Shown: positions 45,601 to 54,455, counted from the first letter of the stretch. The stretch: DNA of 64,000 bases from Limnohabitans sp. DM1 (GCF_001269385.1 NZ_CXOO01000058.1:1-64000), one strand, 5' to 3'. Notes: generated by a model not told the origin, from the sequence alone. Program-made: numbers and translations.

Positions 45601-46196
45601 ACGCACCGCCAAAGTTCGGCTTGCCACAGCTGGTCTGGCGGCAGCTGACCTGCGGCAGCACCGGGCAAGACGGCCTGCCCGGGCTGTTTGCGCAGCACAT
45701 TGCGCCCGGCGGCCCAGTCTTCGAGCCAGTCGGGGCGGTAAATCTGATACTGGTCAAACAAGTCGGCCAGGCGGCTGGCCAGTTGCAGCAGGCGGTCGGG
45801 TTCATCGCCCTGCAAAAAACCGGCCACGGGCTTGAACACCTCCTGCCCCACGCAGCTGGGCAACAAGGCCATCAAGCGCCAGGTCATGGGCAATTTGTCG
45901 AGCGGCGAATCAGGCGGCACGTTCTGAACACCCAGCACCTGCCGGTAGGTGCGCCACAAAAAGCGCGAGGGCAACTCCACCTTGGTGGCCGCGCACACCC
46001 CACCTTGCTGTGCCAGCGCCATCTTGATCCACTCGGCCATGCCGTTGCTTTGCACCAGCACCACCTCTTGCTCCAGCGGCGCCAAAGGCTGACGCACCAG
46101 CCAACCCGACAAAGTCTCGGCCAACACTTCAGAGCGGTGGCTGTGCAAAGCCAAAAATCCGGGGGGAATCAAGGAATCGGTCATGCAATCAGTCAT
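42600..46196 (-). CDS. recC: Exodeoxyribonuclease V subunit gamma
   Basis: About 1,198 residues from ATG 46196 (the one at 46184 is also possible). Non-catalytic RecBCD subunit that recognises Chi and splits the strands. Segments typical of RecC include LHSHRSEVLAETLSGWL, QEVVLVQSNGMAEWIKMALA and, further on, FGMSHMPGQLLDILAALA and CTLMPMRAIPFQMVCLLGMND. At residues about 827-853 the sequence SPVGASPAGDGAFDGHEPSI, then ACRASAYRGAV, is the translation of a class B REP-like element (43637-43715). It makes the protein longer than E. coli RecC and probably forms an exposed loop. The frame is uninterrupted, so the protein is probably functional. Confidence 0.93.
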   Translation of the reverse strand: MTDCMTDSLIPPGFLALHSHRSEVLAETLSGWLVRQPLAPLEQEVVLVQSNGMAEWIKMALAQQGGVCAATKVELPSRFLWRTYRQVLGVQNVPPDSPLDKLPMTWRLMALLPSCVGQEVFKPVAGFLQGDEPDRLLQLASRLADLFDQYQIYRPDWLEDWAAGRNVLRKQPGQAVLPGAAAGQLPPDQLWQAELWRCVLATLSDAEKQATRPALHVRAVAHLQSGQALASPVARRVSVFGMSHMPGQLLDILAALARHSQVLLAVPNPCQYHWGDIMDGRDALKTERRRHAYKGDQDLSDTPYEQMHLHAPALLAAWGRQGRDFIRQLDAFDDVQAAQACMPGQRLDLFDDAPGADGTRLLTQLQNRIRDLKSAQDPVDAPLQADDQSVVFKVAHSPVRELEVLHDQLLQWFHEQPDLSPRDVVVMVPDIETMAPAIRAVFGQYKRSDARFIPHDIADLGAQATSPLIHALEWLLALPQQRGRMSELVELLEVPALAARFGIQPEQLPTLTRWMAGSGIRWGLSGGHRQGLGLAACGEDNSALFGVQRMLMGYACGADPMPPGAAGMDPYAEVGGLDAELAGALAHLLQALIDWWQTSATPATPAQWAERGRAMLAAVFKAQGDADRNALSALDMALNDWVKAADQATFEQAVPLAVARSAWLEALKVPKLEQRFRAGGVTFCTLMPMRAIPFQMVCLLGMNDGDYPRRSPRADFDLLGLPGMSRPGDRSRRDDDRQLMLEALLSARRTLYVSWSGRSVRDNSEQPPSVLVSQLRDEIDALWGTGTAERLTTVHPLQPFSRAYFEAGSGLRTYAKEWRAAQIASHSPVGASPAGDGAFDGHEPSIACRASAYRGAVDAKFPVLLPPLDAAQGMPVISLAQLARFLRRPVGAFFRERLQVHLEDERSELHDEELFGLAGLDLYQLLDHGLQHLPVDLANAQLPLHVQHAVQRLRKAGALPLAGVGLLEAQKLSHSLQTLLTAALREREGCPDAAPRVLVDLPHAHVHLQDALGGLLAGEGEQVALTLRASSIARIKDGGGALALPDKLIDVWLTSLAAAAMGQPLPCVVVGRNAVVRVPPQDPEAARAQLQVLLDTWVEGMRWPLPLPPALALKWLEKKDKANALLDLYEGSSHQRAEVSLDPALARTYPTLDSLLATGAFERLAEAVYAPLKAWAAQTVVEALPDAPADTDTQEVLA
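43637..43715. repeat. Class B REP/BIME-like element inside recC
   Basis: TGTAGGCGCTTGCCCTGCAAGCG at the left and CCAGCAGGGCTGGCTCCTACG at the right are the arms seen between recB and recD, in opposite orientation. It is translated in frame on the minus strand as part of recC. Confidence 0.85.
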
Positions 46197-46297
46197 GCAA
46201 ACGGGCGGGGGCATCAAAGGAAAGCAAGAAGAATAGCCGCAATAAGGCTCAGGTCTTCGTTGGCGGCAACCGAGCCGACTTGGGGCTGTGCCGAAGC

Positions 46298-46345
46298 GGG
46301 CAAACGTCGGACCTGAAGGTACCGACCTACGGGAGCCGCGACTTC
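46298..46345. repeat. Partial class A-like repeat upstream of recC
   Basis: ACGTCGGACCTGAAGGTACC followed by GACCTAC combines both half-arms in degenerate form. It lies in the 150-base gap between recC and the decarboxylase-fold gene. Confidence 0.4.
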
Positions 46346-46783
46346 TTAGGCCTTGGGTTCGATCACCTCTGTGGCGCTGCGAAAGGCATCGATGGCGGTG
46401 GGAAAGCCGCAATACACGGTGGCGTGCAGCATCAATTCACGAATTTCTTCGGGCGTGACGCCGTTGTTCAAGGCGCCGCGCACATGGGCCTTGAGTTCCT
46501 GCTGCTTGCCCAGCGCGGTGAGCATGGCCACGGTGATGAGGCTGCGGGTTTTCAGATCCAGCCCTGGGCGCTGCCAGACGTTGCCCCAGGCGTTGCGGGT
46601 GATGAATTCCTGCATGGGTTCGGTGAAGTCGGTGGCCCCTGCCAAAGCACGGTCCACATAGTCCGGCCCCATGACCTGGCTGCGGGTGGTCAGGCCAGCT
46701 TGAAAAGCGGCGTCGTCAGGACGGGCATCGCGGGCTTGTTGAGTGGGGGAATGTGTGGATGAATGTTGGGGTGTTGGGGACAT
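46346..46783 (-). CDS. Carboxymuconolactone decarboxylase family protein (PcaC-like)
   Basis: A 145-residue AhpD-fold protein. The core TDFTEPMQEFITRNAWGNVW, DLKTRSLITVAMLTALGKQQ, HVRGALNNGVTPEEIRELML and VYCGFPTAIDAFRSA match 4-carboxymuconolactone decarboxylase-like proteins. The N-terminal 25 residues are a Ser/Thr/Gln-rich extension. Without other protocatechuate-pathway genes nearby the exact reaction is uncertain. Divergent from an AhpD-like gene. Confidence 0.85.
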   Translation of the reverse strand: MSPTPQHSSTHSPTQQARDARPDDAAFQAGLTTRSQVMGPDYVDRALAGATDFTEPMQEFITRNAWGNVWQRPGLDLKTRSLITVAMLTALGKQQELKAHVRGALNNGVTPEEIRELMLHATVYCGFPTAIDAFRSATEVIEPKA

Positions 46784-46847
46784 GACAGGCTCCTGAAATA
46801 TCTGTGAGCATAATCAAAAGCAAGCCCCCCCCCAACTGGAGACCCCC

Positions 46848-47438
46848 ATGAGCACTCGCTACCCTGCCCCCGACATCCATGACTTGCCCGATGACATCAA
46901 AGCCAAGGTGCTGGAGGTGCAGGAAAAAGCCGGTTTTGTGCCCAACGTCTTTTTGGCTTTTGCCCGCCGCCCGGCCGAATGGCGGGCCTTTTTTGCCTAC
47001 CACGATGCCCTGATGGTGCCCGAGTCGGTCGGGCGCGAGAGTGGCCTCTCCAAAGGCGAGCGCGAGATGATCGTGACCACCACCAGCGCGGCCAACCACT
47101 GCCTGTATTGCGTGGTGGCTCATGGCGCGATTTTGCGCATCTATGAAAAGAAACCGCTGGTGGCCGATCAGGTGGCCATCAATTACCGCAAGGCCGACAT
47201 CAGCCCGCGCCAGCGCGCCATGCTCGACTTTGCGATGAAGGTCTGCCAGCACTCCGACGAGGTGGAAGACGCCGACTTTGCCGCCTTGCACGCGCATGGC
47301 TTCAATGACGAGGACATCTGGGACATCGCGGCTATCACGGCTTTCTTTGGACTGAGCAACCGCATGGCCAGCTTCAGCGGCATGATGCCCAATCCAGAGT
47401 TTTACCTGATGGGCCGCACGCCCAAAGTCAAAAGCTGA
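46848..47438 (+). CDS. Peroxidase-related AhpD-like protein
   Basis: A 196-residue member of the uncharacterised peroxidase-related (alkylhydroperoxidase-like) group. The thiol motif E...CLYCVVAHGAI supplies the CxxC-H triad, preceded by LSKGEREMIVTTTSAANH and followed by VADQVAINYRKADISPRQRA. The start has TGGAG seven bases upstream, next to a C-run. The pair with the divergent PcaC-like gene suggests shared control of an oxidative or aromatic stress function, which is only an inference. Confidence 0.87.
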   Translation: MSTRYPAPDIHDLPDDIKAKVLEVQEKAGFVPNVFLAFARRPAEWRAFFAYHDALMVPESVGRESGLSKGEREMIVTTTSAANHCLYCVVAHGAILRIYEKKPLVADQVAINYRKADISPRQRAMLDFAMKVCQHSDEVEDADFAALHAHGFNDEDIWDIAAITAFFGLSNRMASFSGMMPNPEFYLMGRTPKVKS

Positions 47439-47475
47439 AACCAGCCGGGCTGGCGATGCCCGGCCGCTGCCTGAC

Positions 47476-48684
47476 TCAACGTTCGCTCAGGGATTGCGTC
47501 AGGGTTTTGAAGATGGGCTTGACCAGATAGCGCAGCACGGTGTTGGTGCCTGTTTTGAGTTCCACGGTGGCGGTCATGCCCGGCTGAATGGCCAGGTCTT
47601 TCTCGGCATTGCCACTGAAGCGTCGACCTTCGGTTTGAACCCGCACCCGGTAGTAAGGTTGTTCGCCTTGCTGCACGTTCAAATTTTCATTGAGCGTATC
47701 GGCACTGATGTACACCAGCTTGCCCGACAAGGTGCCGTAAATGGCGTAGTCGTAGGCATCAATTTTGATGGTCGCATTGAGGCCGGGCTTGATGAAGGCG
47801 ATGTCAGTCGGACTGACCTTGGCTTCGATGACCAGGTCTTCTTCCAAAGGCACAATTTGCATGACCTCTTCGCCCGGACGCAGCACGCCGCCACGGGTGG
47901 TCACACGGACGTTTTTCACCACGCCGTGCATGGGCGCACGCAGCACGGTTTGATCCATCTGATCTTGCCTTTGAGCCATGACTTGCTCGATGCCTGCCAA
48001 ATCCTCCTGGGCCTTGCTCAGTTCAGCCTGCGCATCCTGAAAATACTTGTTCCTTCGGTTCGTGATTTGCGCCTGGATGTCGGCCAATTGACGCTCCAGA
48101 CGCAGCACATCGGTCATGCTCACATCCCCTGTTTTGAGCAAGGGTCGGGTCATGTCCAGCTCTTTTTGCGTGAGCCGCACCATGGACTGCAGGGCTTGAA
48201 CTTCTTCTCGAATGGCTGATCGGCGTTTTTTGAACAACACCATCTGGGATTGCACAAACTCAGGGTACTTCAAGGTCTCGCGCGGAAACTTGGGCTCACG
48301 TCCCAATACTTCGGCCTGCAAACGTGCCACGGTCACGGTCAACGCAGCCGCTTTGGCCCGTGTTTCCAGAAAGCCCGACTCTTGGCGTGTTTTTTCCAGC
48401 TTGACCAGGACCTGGTCACGCTGCACCACATCGCCTTCTTTGACCAACAGGTCTTCAATCACACCGCCATCGAGTGACTGAATGACCTGCGAACGAGCAC
48501 TGGAAATCACCGAGCCGGGCGCACGGGTGATTTGATCCACCTCGGCAAAGTAGGCCCAGGTCACAAACACGGCCATCGTCAAAGTGATCGTCCAGAACAG
48601 CCAGCGTGAACGGCGCAGGCTGCTGGACAGTTCATCCGAAGAAGAGCCAGCGTCCTGGGATTGAAGAAACCAGAAAATTTTCAT
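47476..48684 (-). CDS. Type I secretion membrane fusion protein (HlyD/LapC-like)
   Basis: A 402-residue periplasmic adaptor linking the ABC exporter to TolC. It has one N-terminal membrane helix (WLFWTITLTMAVFVTWAYFA), a lipoyl/barrel-sandwich segment (SQVIQSLDGGVIEDLLVKEG), long coiled coils (RRSAIREEVQALQSMVRLTQ) and the HlyD C-terminal signature RAPMHGVVKNVRVTTRGGVL followed by IVPLEEDLVIEAKV. The ATG overlaps the ABC stop (ATGA). Last gene of the minus-strand secretion operon. Confidence 0.93.
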   Translation of the reverse strand: MKIFWFLQSQDAGSSSDELSSSLRRSRWLFWTITLTMAVFVTWAYFAEVDQITRAPGSVISSARSQVIQSLDGGVIEDLLVKEGDVVQRDQVLVKLEKTRQESGFLETRAKAAALTVTVARLQAEVLGREPKFPRETLKYPEFVQSQMVLFKKRRSAIREEVQALQSMVRLTQKELDMTRPLLKTGDVSMTDVLRLERQLADIQAQITNRRNKYFQDAQAELSKAQEDLAGIEQVMAQRQDQMDQTVLRAPMHGVVKNVRVTTRGGVLRPGEEVMQIVPLEEDLVIEAKVSPTDIAFIKPGLNATIKIDAYDYAIYGTLSGKLVYISADTLNENLNVQQGEQPYYRVRVQTEGRRFSGNAEKDLAIQPGMTATVELKTGTNTVLRYLVKPIFKTLTQSLSER

Positions 48685-50870
48685 GCTTTGGCCCCTCCGG
48701 GCGAGATGGCTACGGCGCTTGGCGCCGAGCGGGTGGGCGTGGGCGTGTGTTGACTCAGGCGTGTCAGAACCTCTTCACGCGGACCGTCGAGCACAATCCG
48801 GCCACGGTCCATGACCAAGATACGGTCCACATGCGGCAGCAACGCAGGCTTGTGGGTGACCACCACGATCACGGCATCCTTGGGCATTTCCTGGAACAGA
48901 TGGCGCATGACCTTGATCTCAAGCTGTCCGTCCATGGACGCCGTGGGTTCATCGAGCAGCAAGACTTTGGGGCAAGCGAGCAACATGCGGGTCAGTCCAA
49001 CCAATTGACGCTGCCCGCCCGACAAACCCCGGCCCCCCTCAGCAATGGTCAACTCCAGACCTTTGGGGTGATTTTGGATGGCGCTGTCGAGCCCCGTCAT
49101 GGCCGCCGCGCGCAGAATTTGAGAATCACTGGGCATGGGCAAGCCCAAAGTGAGGTTGTCACGCAAAGTGCCGTTGAACAGCCGCACATCTTGAGGCAAA
49201 TACCCAATGCTTTCACGCACATATTCCGGGGCCAGATGCGTCACATCCACATCATCCAAAAACAAATGCCCCGTCATGGGCTTGTAAAGACCAGAGAGCA
49301 ACTTGATGAAGGTGGACTTGCCCGATCCGACTGCGCCCAATATGGCAATCCGCTCGCCAGGACGAATTTGCAAGGCAGAAATATCTACCGTGGGCGCGTC
49401 TTTGGCATAGGCAAAGCCCACTTTGTCCATGCGCAACTGCCCGTAACATTGCTCAGGCACCACCAAACGTTCTTGTGAATCCCGGTCACTGGGCATGGCC
49501 ATAATGGCATTGAGTGCTTTGAGGGCCAAACGGGCATGCTCCCATTGCACGATCAGACTGGACAATTGCGCCACAGGGGTCAGGGCACGCCCTGAAATGA
49601 TGGAGCAGGCAATCAAGCTGCCCATGGTCAGATTGCCAGCATTGATGGCATACGCGCCCACGGCCACCATGCCCACATAGCTGATTTGCTGAAGCGATTG
49701 GGTCACGTTGCTGGACATCGACGACATCATGCGCATCTTGAGTTCATTGGATGCCAAATGGGCTGTCATGGCCCGCCAGCGCGTCAACATCTTCCATTCA
49801 GCGTTGGCCGCCTTGACCGACTCAATGCCATCAATCGCTTCAATCAGCAAGCCGTTTTTGAGGTTGGACTCCTCCATGTGCTCTGCGGTCAGTTTTTCCA
49901 TCGACCGGCGAAACGCCAAACCTGCGAGTATTGAAACTGGCACCATGACGAGTGGCACCAAGGACACAGGCCCCGCCAACAAGGCGATCACGCCAATGAA
50001 CAAAAGGGCAAACGGCAAATCGGCCATGATGAACAGGCTCGAAGATGTCAAAAAGTTCCGCACCGATTCAAATTGTCGAATTTGGGAAGCAAACGTGCCC
50101 ACCGTCCCCGGACGGGCATCCAGACGAATGTCCAGCGCTTTGCCAAAAAAAACAGCCGACAGTTCTTGATCAATCAGTTTGCAGGCCCTGTCCACCATGT
50201 AGGCCCGCACCTGTTTGATGATGAGTTCCAAAATGATCGAAATCACCACCCCGATGGTCAAAACCCACAGCGTCGAGTAGCCCTTGGAGGGAATGACTCG
50301 GTCATACACCTGCATCGAATACATCGCCGCAACCAGCCCCAGGGTGCTCAAAACAAAGGTCGCCGCCACGCCTTCAAAAAAAACAAATCGGTAGCGCCGG
50401 AGGCTAAAAGCAAACCACTCGGTGGCCGACATGGCCTGATGCCCCCTCTCGCCGGGCAAGGCAGGCGCTGTGGTCAATTGGTACAGCGAACCTTTTTGCG
50501 CCTCGTCGACGGTGACTGCGTAAGTTTCGCCGCTTTCATTTTGGGTGATCAAGGCACCCCGCCCAGAACGCCCCCGCACCAGCCGCACCTGCTTTTCATC
50601 GGCAGAAACCCACAGCAAGGGAAATTGGTCCGGCTGCACCTGTGCCAGACTCAATTCGGTGATTTCAGCACTGGGAAAACGTGCACGCCACCAGGCTTTC
50701 ATGCGCTCGATTCTGTTCAAGGCATCGACAGACAAGCCCGAATCAGTGGACCCCATCATGCCAAAGCGGTGCACCGGTACGGCTTGGCCTTGGAGCCCGG
50801 CCAGTCTCGACAGCAAGGTGGCCAAGGCGGGGTCCAGCATGGGGGGAGCGGAGTTTTGGGGGTCAGTCAT
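48681..50870 (-). CDS. Type I secretion ABC transporter (LapB-like)
   Basis: A 729-residue fused permease-ATPase. The N-terminal ~130 residues look like a degenerate C39-like domain, with no clear catalytic Cys/His pair as in LapB-type exporters. It is followed by six membrane helices (about 155-440) and an ATPase with Walker A LGAVGSGKSTFIK, signature RGLSGGQRQLVGL, Walker B KVLLLDEPTASMD and H-loop VVVTHK. It overlaps both neighbours (8 bases with the TolC gene, 4 with HlyD). It probably exports the adhesin at 56510-64000. Confidence 0.93.
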   Translation of the reverse strand: MTDPQNSAPPMLDPALATLLSRLAGLQGQAVPVHRFGMMGSTDSGLSVDALNRIERMKAWWRARFPSAEITELSLAQVQPDQFPLLWVSADEKQVRLVRGRSGRGALITQNESGETYAVTVDEAQKGSLYQLTTAPALPGERGHQAMSATEWFAFSLRRYRFVFFEGVAATFVLSTLGLVAAMYSMQVYDRVIPSKGYSTLWVLTIGVVISIILELIIKQVRAYMVDRACKLIDQELSAVFFGKALDIRLDARPGTVGTFASQIRQFESVRNFLTSSSLFIMADLPFALLFIGVIALLAGPVSLVPLVMVPVSILAGLAFRRSMEKLTAEHMEESNLKNGLLIEAIDGIESVKAANAEWKMLTRWRAMTAHLASNELKMRMMSSMSSNVTQSLQQISYVGMVAVGAYAINAGNLTMGSLIACSIISGRALTPVAQLSSLIVQWEHARLALKALNAIMAMPSDRDSQERLVVPEQCYGQLRMDKVGFAYAKDAPTVDISALQIRPGERIAILGAVGSGKSTFIKLLSGLYKPMTGHLFLDDVDVTHLAPEYVRESIGYLPQDVRLFNGTLRDNLTLGLPMPSDSQILRAAAMTGLDSAIQNHPKGLELTIAEGGRGLSGGQRQLVGLTRMLLACPKVLLLDEPTASMDGQLEIKVMRHLFQEMPKDAVIVVVTHKPALLPHVDRILVMDRGRIVLDGPREEVLTRLSQHTPTPTRSAPSAVAISPGGAKA

Positions 50871-52137
50871 GGATCAATTGCATATTTTCTAAATGGACTA
50901 GCCCGCTGCTGAGCAACAAGCGCAGCTTGACAGCTTGCAGACCGTATTCAATTTCGCCCGCAGAATTGGCGGCCTGGGTGCTTTCGCGCAACGCATTCAA
51001 TACATCGAGCCAATTTTTTCGACCAATTTGGTACTGCCGAAGATAAGAGGCAACCACCTCTTCGCTGGCCTTAACGAGCTCTTTGGATGAATTTCGCTGC
51101 AATTGCAGCGATCTCTCATCCGACAAGTTATTGCGGACCTGTTGCTCAAGCTGGCGCTCATACAAAGCTAAACCTTGGCCAGCCGTATCCATACGGGCTT
51201 TTGCAGCATCAGCCGCAGAAGCAGACGACAAGCCTGCACCAGGTGAAAAATTCATACTCAAATAAGTTTGATTACGCTCACCTCCGATCGCGTAACCTGA
51301 GCCGCCTAATGCCTGGCGGTTGACAAGATACACACCGGGCCGACTTGTTGATTTTGCGATCTGAATTTGGGCTTCTGCCACATCGACCAGAGCACGAAGT
51401 CGACTCAATTCGCCAGAAAACGATTTGGATGATTCCACCCACTGCTCATCAGGCCAAGTGACCAATTCCAATTCCCTGGGCAACTGAGGGATTCCGGAGT
51501 CCGGCCCCACCAGCTGATTCAAAGTCAATAACGCCGTCTGCAAAGACCGCTCGACTTGCATACGATCACTGCTGGACTGCTGTTTGCGCGCTTTGGCCAA
51601 AATGGCATCGGCCACAGGGCTGATCTGCGTCTTCACTCGTCGACCAATCAAATCCACCAACTTTTGATGTTCAGACTCGTTTTTTTGCGCCAGCACCAAA
51701 CGCTCTCTAAGGCGTAGTACTTCAAAAAAAGCCGACCCAGTCTGTTGCAACAATGACTGCCGCGTTTCCAGAAGCGCCGCCTCAGCCTGACGAACGGTAG
51801 CTTGTGCCACTTGGATTTGAGCGTCGATTCGGCCGCCTTCCCACAAGGGTTGCTGAATCACAAGAGCGGCTTGCGGTTGTGCGTTTGATGAAGTTCCCTG
51901 TACGCTGAGTGAAGGAAATCTTCCCCACTTGGCTGAGTCGACTTCTTTGTTGGCCGCCTGTAATTCAGAAAGTTTTGCTTGTACAGAGGGATGTCCCTGA
52001 CCCGCCATCCGCAGAGCCTCTGAGAGCTTCAACTCCCCGGCCACCGCACCTGGTCCTATCAAAGCTCCCACTGCTAGCCAGCTTGCTGAGCAAACAATCA
52101 TCCAATGAAAACCATTTTTGAAGTTAATTTTTTTCAT
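50863..52137 (-). CDS. TolC-family outer membrane channel
   Basis: A 424-residue protein with a signal peptide (MKKINFKNGFHWMIVCSASW...), then a trimeric channel fold seen as two long helical repeats (LKLSEALRMAGQGHPSVQAK, AEAALLETRQSLLQQTGSAF, QLEQQVRNNLSDERSLQLQR). The C-terminal half has VASYLRQYQIGRKNWLDVLN, common to TolC/LapE proteins. Upstream there is a spacer of about 420 bases before the OmpA-like gene. It heads the three-gene secretion cluster. Confidence 0.9.
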   Translation of the reverse strand: MKKINFKNGFHWMIVCSASWLAVGALIGPGAVAGELKLSEALRMAGQGHPSVQAKLSELQAANKEVDSAKWGRFPSLSVQGTSSNAQPQAALVIQQPLWEGGRIDAQIQVAQATVRQAEAALLETRQSLLQQTGSAFFEVLRLRERLVLAQKNESEHQKLVDLIGRRVKTQISPVADAILAKARKQQSSSDRMQVERSLQTALLTLNQLVGPDSGIPQLPRELELVTWPDEQWVESSKSFSGELSRLRALVDVAEAQIQIAKSTSRPGVYLVNRQALGGSGYAIGGERNQTYLSMNFSPGAGLSSASAADAAKARMDTAGQGLALYERQLEQQVRNNLSDERSLQLQRNSSKELVKASEEVVASYLRQYQIGRKNWLDVLNALRESTQAANSAGEIEYGLQAVKLRLLLSSGLVHLENMQLIHD

Positions 52138-52560
52138 CTGATAAATTTATTGTTTAGGAAAATCAATCATGCGGATGGCATGTGCGTGAGTATGTAACTT
52201 TGGACAGTTTAATCAAATTTCAAAATCATTATTGAATTGGAACCCCGGCCATTTCGCAACGGCGACTGATGCTACTTAGACTGCCAGTAGGCTGGAAATT
52301 TGATCAATTTGCGGCGTTTGATGGGCCTGCACACATTGACTGCGCCGGGTTGGCGGTACACCCCAAGACCAAAAACAGAAACAGATGCTTGGAAACGATG
52401 CACCAAGAATTGAAGTTCAAGACCACAAACCTGAATGGCCTTGCCAGTTGGGCGGTCCGGGATGTGGTGCCTGAGGGTGTTATTCTTAAGATGCTGGGGC
52501 ACCATCAATGGAAGATGCGAGCAACTCAAAAAAGGCGTTAAAACGTACGGAACCAATGTA
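52138..52560. other. Intergenic region upstream of the TolC gene, no gene recognised
   Basis: About 420 bases with lower GC near 52140-52250. An open frame on plus (52269-52541) and another on minus (52272-52577) were considered and neither has recognisable similarity. The short motif RRLMGLH on plus at about 52310 recalls IS3-type transposases but is too short to call. The region probably contains the promoter of the secretion genes and possibly decayed DNA. Confidence 0.4.
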
Positions 52561-53652
52561 TCAACGTACGACACCACTGATCAACACCTTAACGCGCCTA
52601 TTAGGCGCATTGCATGCGATGTCTTCAGCGGTCGGTTTGCGACCGCAAGTTGCCTGAACCAGGGCATTGGAGCCGCGACCTTCCGAGGTGATGAAGGTCG
52701 TTTGCAGACCATTTTCTTTCAGGTAATCACGCACTGTTTGTGCCCTCTCTTTTGCCAAGCGATTATTGACCGCTGACTCTCCAATCGGGTCTGCATAGCC
52801 AAGCACATGAATCCGCTCAACGCTGTTGTAGTTGGACATGACATTGGCGATCAAGTTATCCAATGCTACGCGGCCTTGTGGTCCCAACGCTTTGCGATCC
52901 GAACCCGCAAAATCAAACAAAGCGTCAGCGCCCAAGGTGATGGTCTGCACGGATGGGACTGCGGGCTTTGCATCTTGCGCATTTGCAACTTGCGCATTTG
53001 CAACTTGCGCATTTGCAACTTGCGCTGCTGCATTGACTTGTGGGCTGCTCGGTGCTGCCTGTGCCTGTGCCTGTGCCAGTGCAGTACGGCAAGCTTGAGC
53101 AGGTGTGACGCGGGAAATCGTGTGGATTTGCTCCCGGCTTGAGGCCAATTCGGCCAGGGCCTCTTGCTCACTGACAAGCTGCAAAACTTTGAGGCCTTGG
53201 TCCTCAACGACCCGCAAATAATGGTTGCGCCCACCCTGTAAGGCTATTGCACTGATGCTCTCCAAGCTTGCGTTATTCTGTCCAGCAGCCATAACAGATA
53301 TGACCCCGACATTAACGACCCCTGGACTGGCACACAAACTCGTGTAGGCATTGCGGGGCAAGGTCGCGTGGTACATGCCATTGAAGTAGATGGTTGCAGC
53401 GCCTTTGAAATCCGACGTGTTGGGTCTGTAGAAAATCATCCGAGATTGCTGTTCGACCACACTGGCTGGGATTTTGAACACCGAGCCAACCTCGAACCCA
53501 CCGAATTTGCCATCAGCACCCGTGTTGTTTGAAGATGCGCTTTGCGCGTGGGACCAAGGGACCATCAGCGCAACTTGGATGCAGAAAAGCGCGCGGAAAG
53601 CGACGTACAAGGATGAGAAACAGGAATTTTTCATGAACGTTTTAGGGGTCAT
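52561..53652 (-). CDS. OmpA-family outer membrane protein
   Basis: A 363-residue secreted protein. After a signal sequence (VAFRALFCIQVALMVPWSHAQ) there is an uncharacterised N-terminal domain. Then comes a low-complexity linker with VANAQ repeated three times (15-base DNA repeats), and a C-terminal OmpA peptidoglycan-binding domain: VERIHVLGYADPIGESAVNN, LAKERAQTVRDYL and NRRVKVLI. It may anchor the secretion machinery or adhesin to the cell wall. The start is 53652; the ATG at 53634 is equally plausible. Same strand as the secretion genes. Confidence 0.85.
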   Translation of the reverse strand: MTPKTFMKNSCFSSLYVAFRALFCIQVALMVPWSHAQSASSNNTGADGKFGGFEVGSVFKIPASVVEQQSRMIFYRPNTSDFKGAATIYFNGMYHATLPRNAYTSLCASPGVVNVGVISVMAAGQNNASLESISAIALQGGRNHYLRVVEDQGLKVLQLVSEQEALAELASSREQIHTISRVTPAQACRTALAQAQAQAAPSSPQVNAAAQVANAQVANAQVANAQDAKPAVPSVQTITLGADALFDFAGSDRKALGPQGRVALDNLIANVMSNYNSVERIHVLGYADPIGESAVNNRLAKERAQTVRDYLKENGLQTTFITSEGRGSNALVQATCGRKPTAEDIACNAPNRRVKVLISGVVR

Positions 53653-54180
53653 TTTTCGCTACTCAACAAATATGCAATTGTTCCAATTTTTCCAAGCAGT
53701 GCAAAAGCACACATTAGTGACCATTCCGCACTGCAATCAGCGTTAGTCAGTGCCGATTGAACGAACTTTTAAAACGCAAATGTCATTTTCACACAATTTA
53801 AGTACTAAAAAAATTTTTAAAAACATAAAAATTCCCTAAATTTAACGGCTGTAACAATTCATTACCACTGAAAAAATCCAAGTGTAGTTTTAACATTCGA
53901 AATGCCCCCTGTACGGCATCACATGCACTCAAGAATTTGGCAGATGCAATTTTGAATGCGGTGTATTTTCATGTTTTGAGTGATTTTTATTGAATTTACA
54001 ATTTCAATATTGAAATTGATTGAATATTTTAAATGAATTAAAAAACATCCATAACACGCAAATTTAAAAAATGACAATGAAAATCCTTGCTATGACTAAA
54101 CACTCCACAACATTCGATCCATATGAATCCCCAAGATTGGCATCACTTGTGAACCAATCCACTGTCACTTTTCGGCATAA
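53653..54180. other. AT-rich regulatory/decayed stretch
   Basis: This stretch is much more AT-rich than the rest of the window (runs of A and T at about 53780-54070). No gene of known type is seen. It lies upstream of the OmpA-like gene and probably holds its promoter. Such composition often attracts nucleoid proteins such as H-NS/MvaT-like or points to recently acquired DNA; both are inference. Confidence 0.5.
53999..54018. promoter_or_regulatory. 20-bp perfect palindrome
   Basis: CAATTTCAATATTGAAATTG is perfectly self-complementary and lies in the AT-rich stretch, about 350 bases upstream of the OmpA-like start. A regulator-binding site is possible. Confidence 0.45.
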
Positions 54181-54189
54181 AAGAGCCTG

Positions 54190-54455
54190 CAACCAGCTGC
54201 GGCGGCGCCCCAGGCGGTGCGTGAGCCACGGAATGGGCAGGCGGTCCACTAGCGGCGCCCACATCCACTTGAAGCCATAGGCCAGCCCCACCCAGCTCAA
54301 ATAACCAATGGTGCTGCGGTCAATGCCCGCCTCGCGCAACCTGAAGCTCAGGGTGCCCAGCACCAGCAAGAGCGGCAAACCCGCCGCAAAACCCAGCAAC
54401 AACATGCGCAAGCTGGCGGGTTGCAAATACAAACGCCAGGCCTCGCGCCAGCTGC
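54190..54455 (-). pseudogene. AmpG-like MFS permease, N-terminal remnant
   Basis: The minus frame reads RSWREAWRLYLQPASLRMLL, GFAAGLPLLLVLGTLSFRLR, STIGYLSWVGLAYGFKWMWA and PLVDRLPIPWLTHRLGRRRS, the first two helices of an AmpG-type muropeptide permease. At about 54190 similarity stops and the frame runs into the AT-rich region (CRKVTVDWFTSDANL) with no further helices. A stop codon precedes the fragment. Only about a fifth of the gene is left. Confidence 0.7.

Noticed and set aside
52269-52541. Plus-strand 90-codon frame upstream of the TolC gene, with an RRLMGLH-like segment in another frame
   Set aside because: The similarity to IS3 transposases is too short, and neither strand shows a convincing gene.
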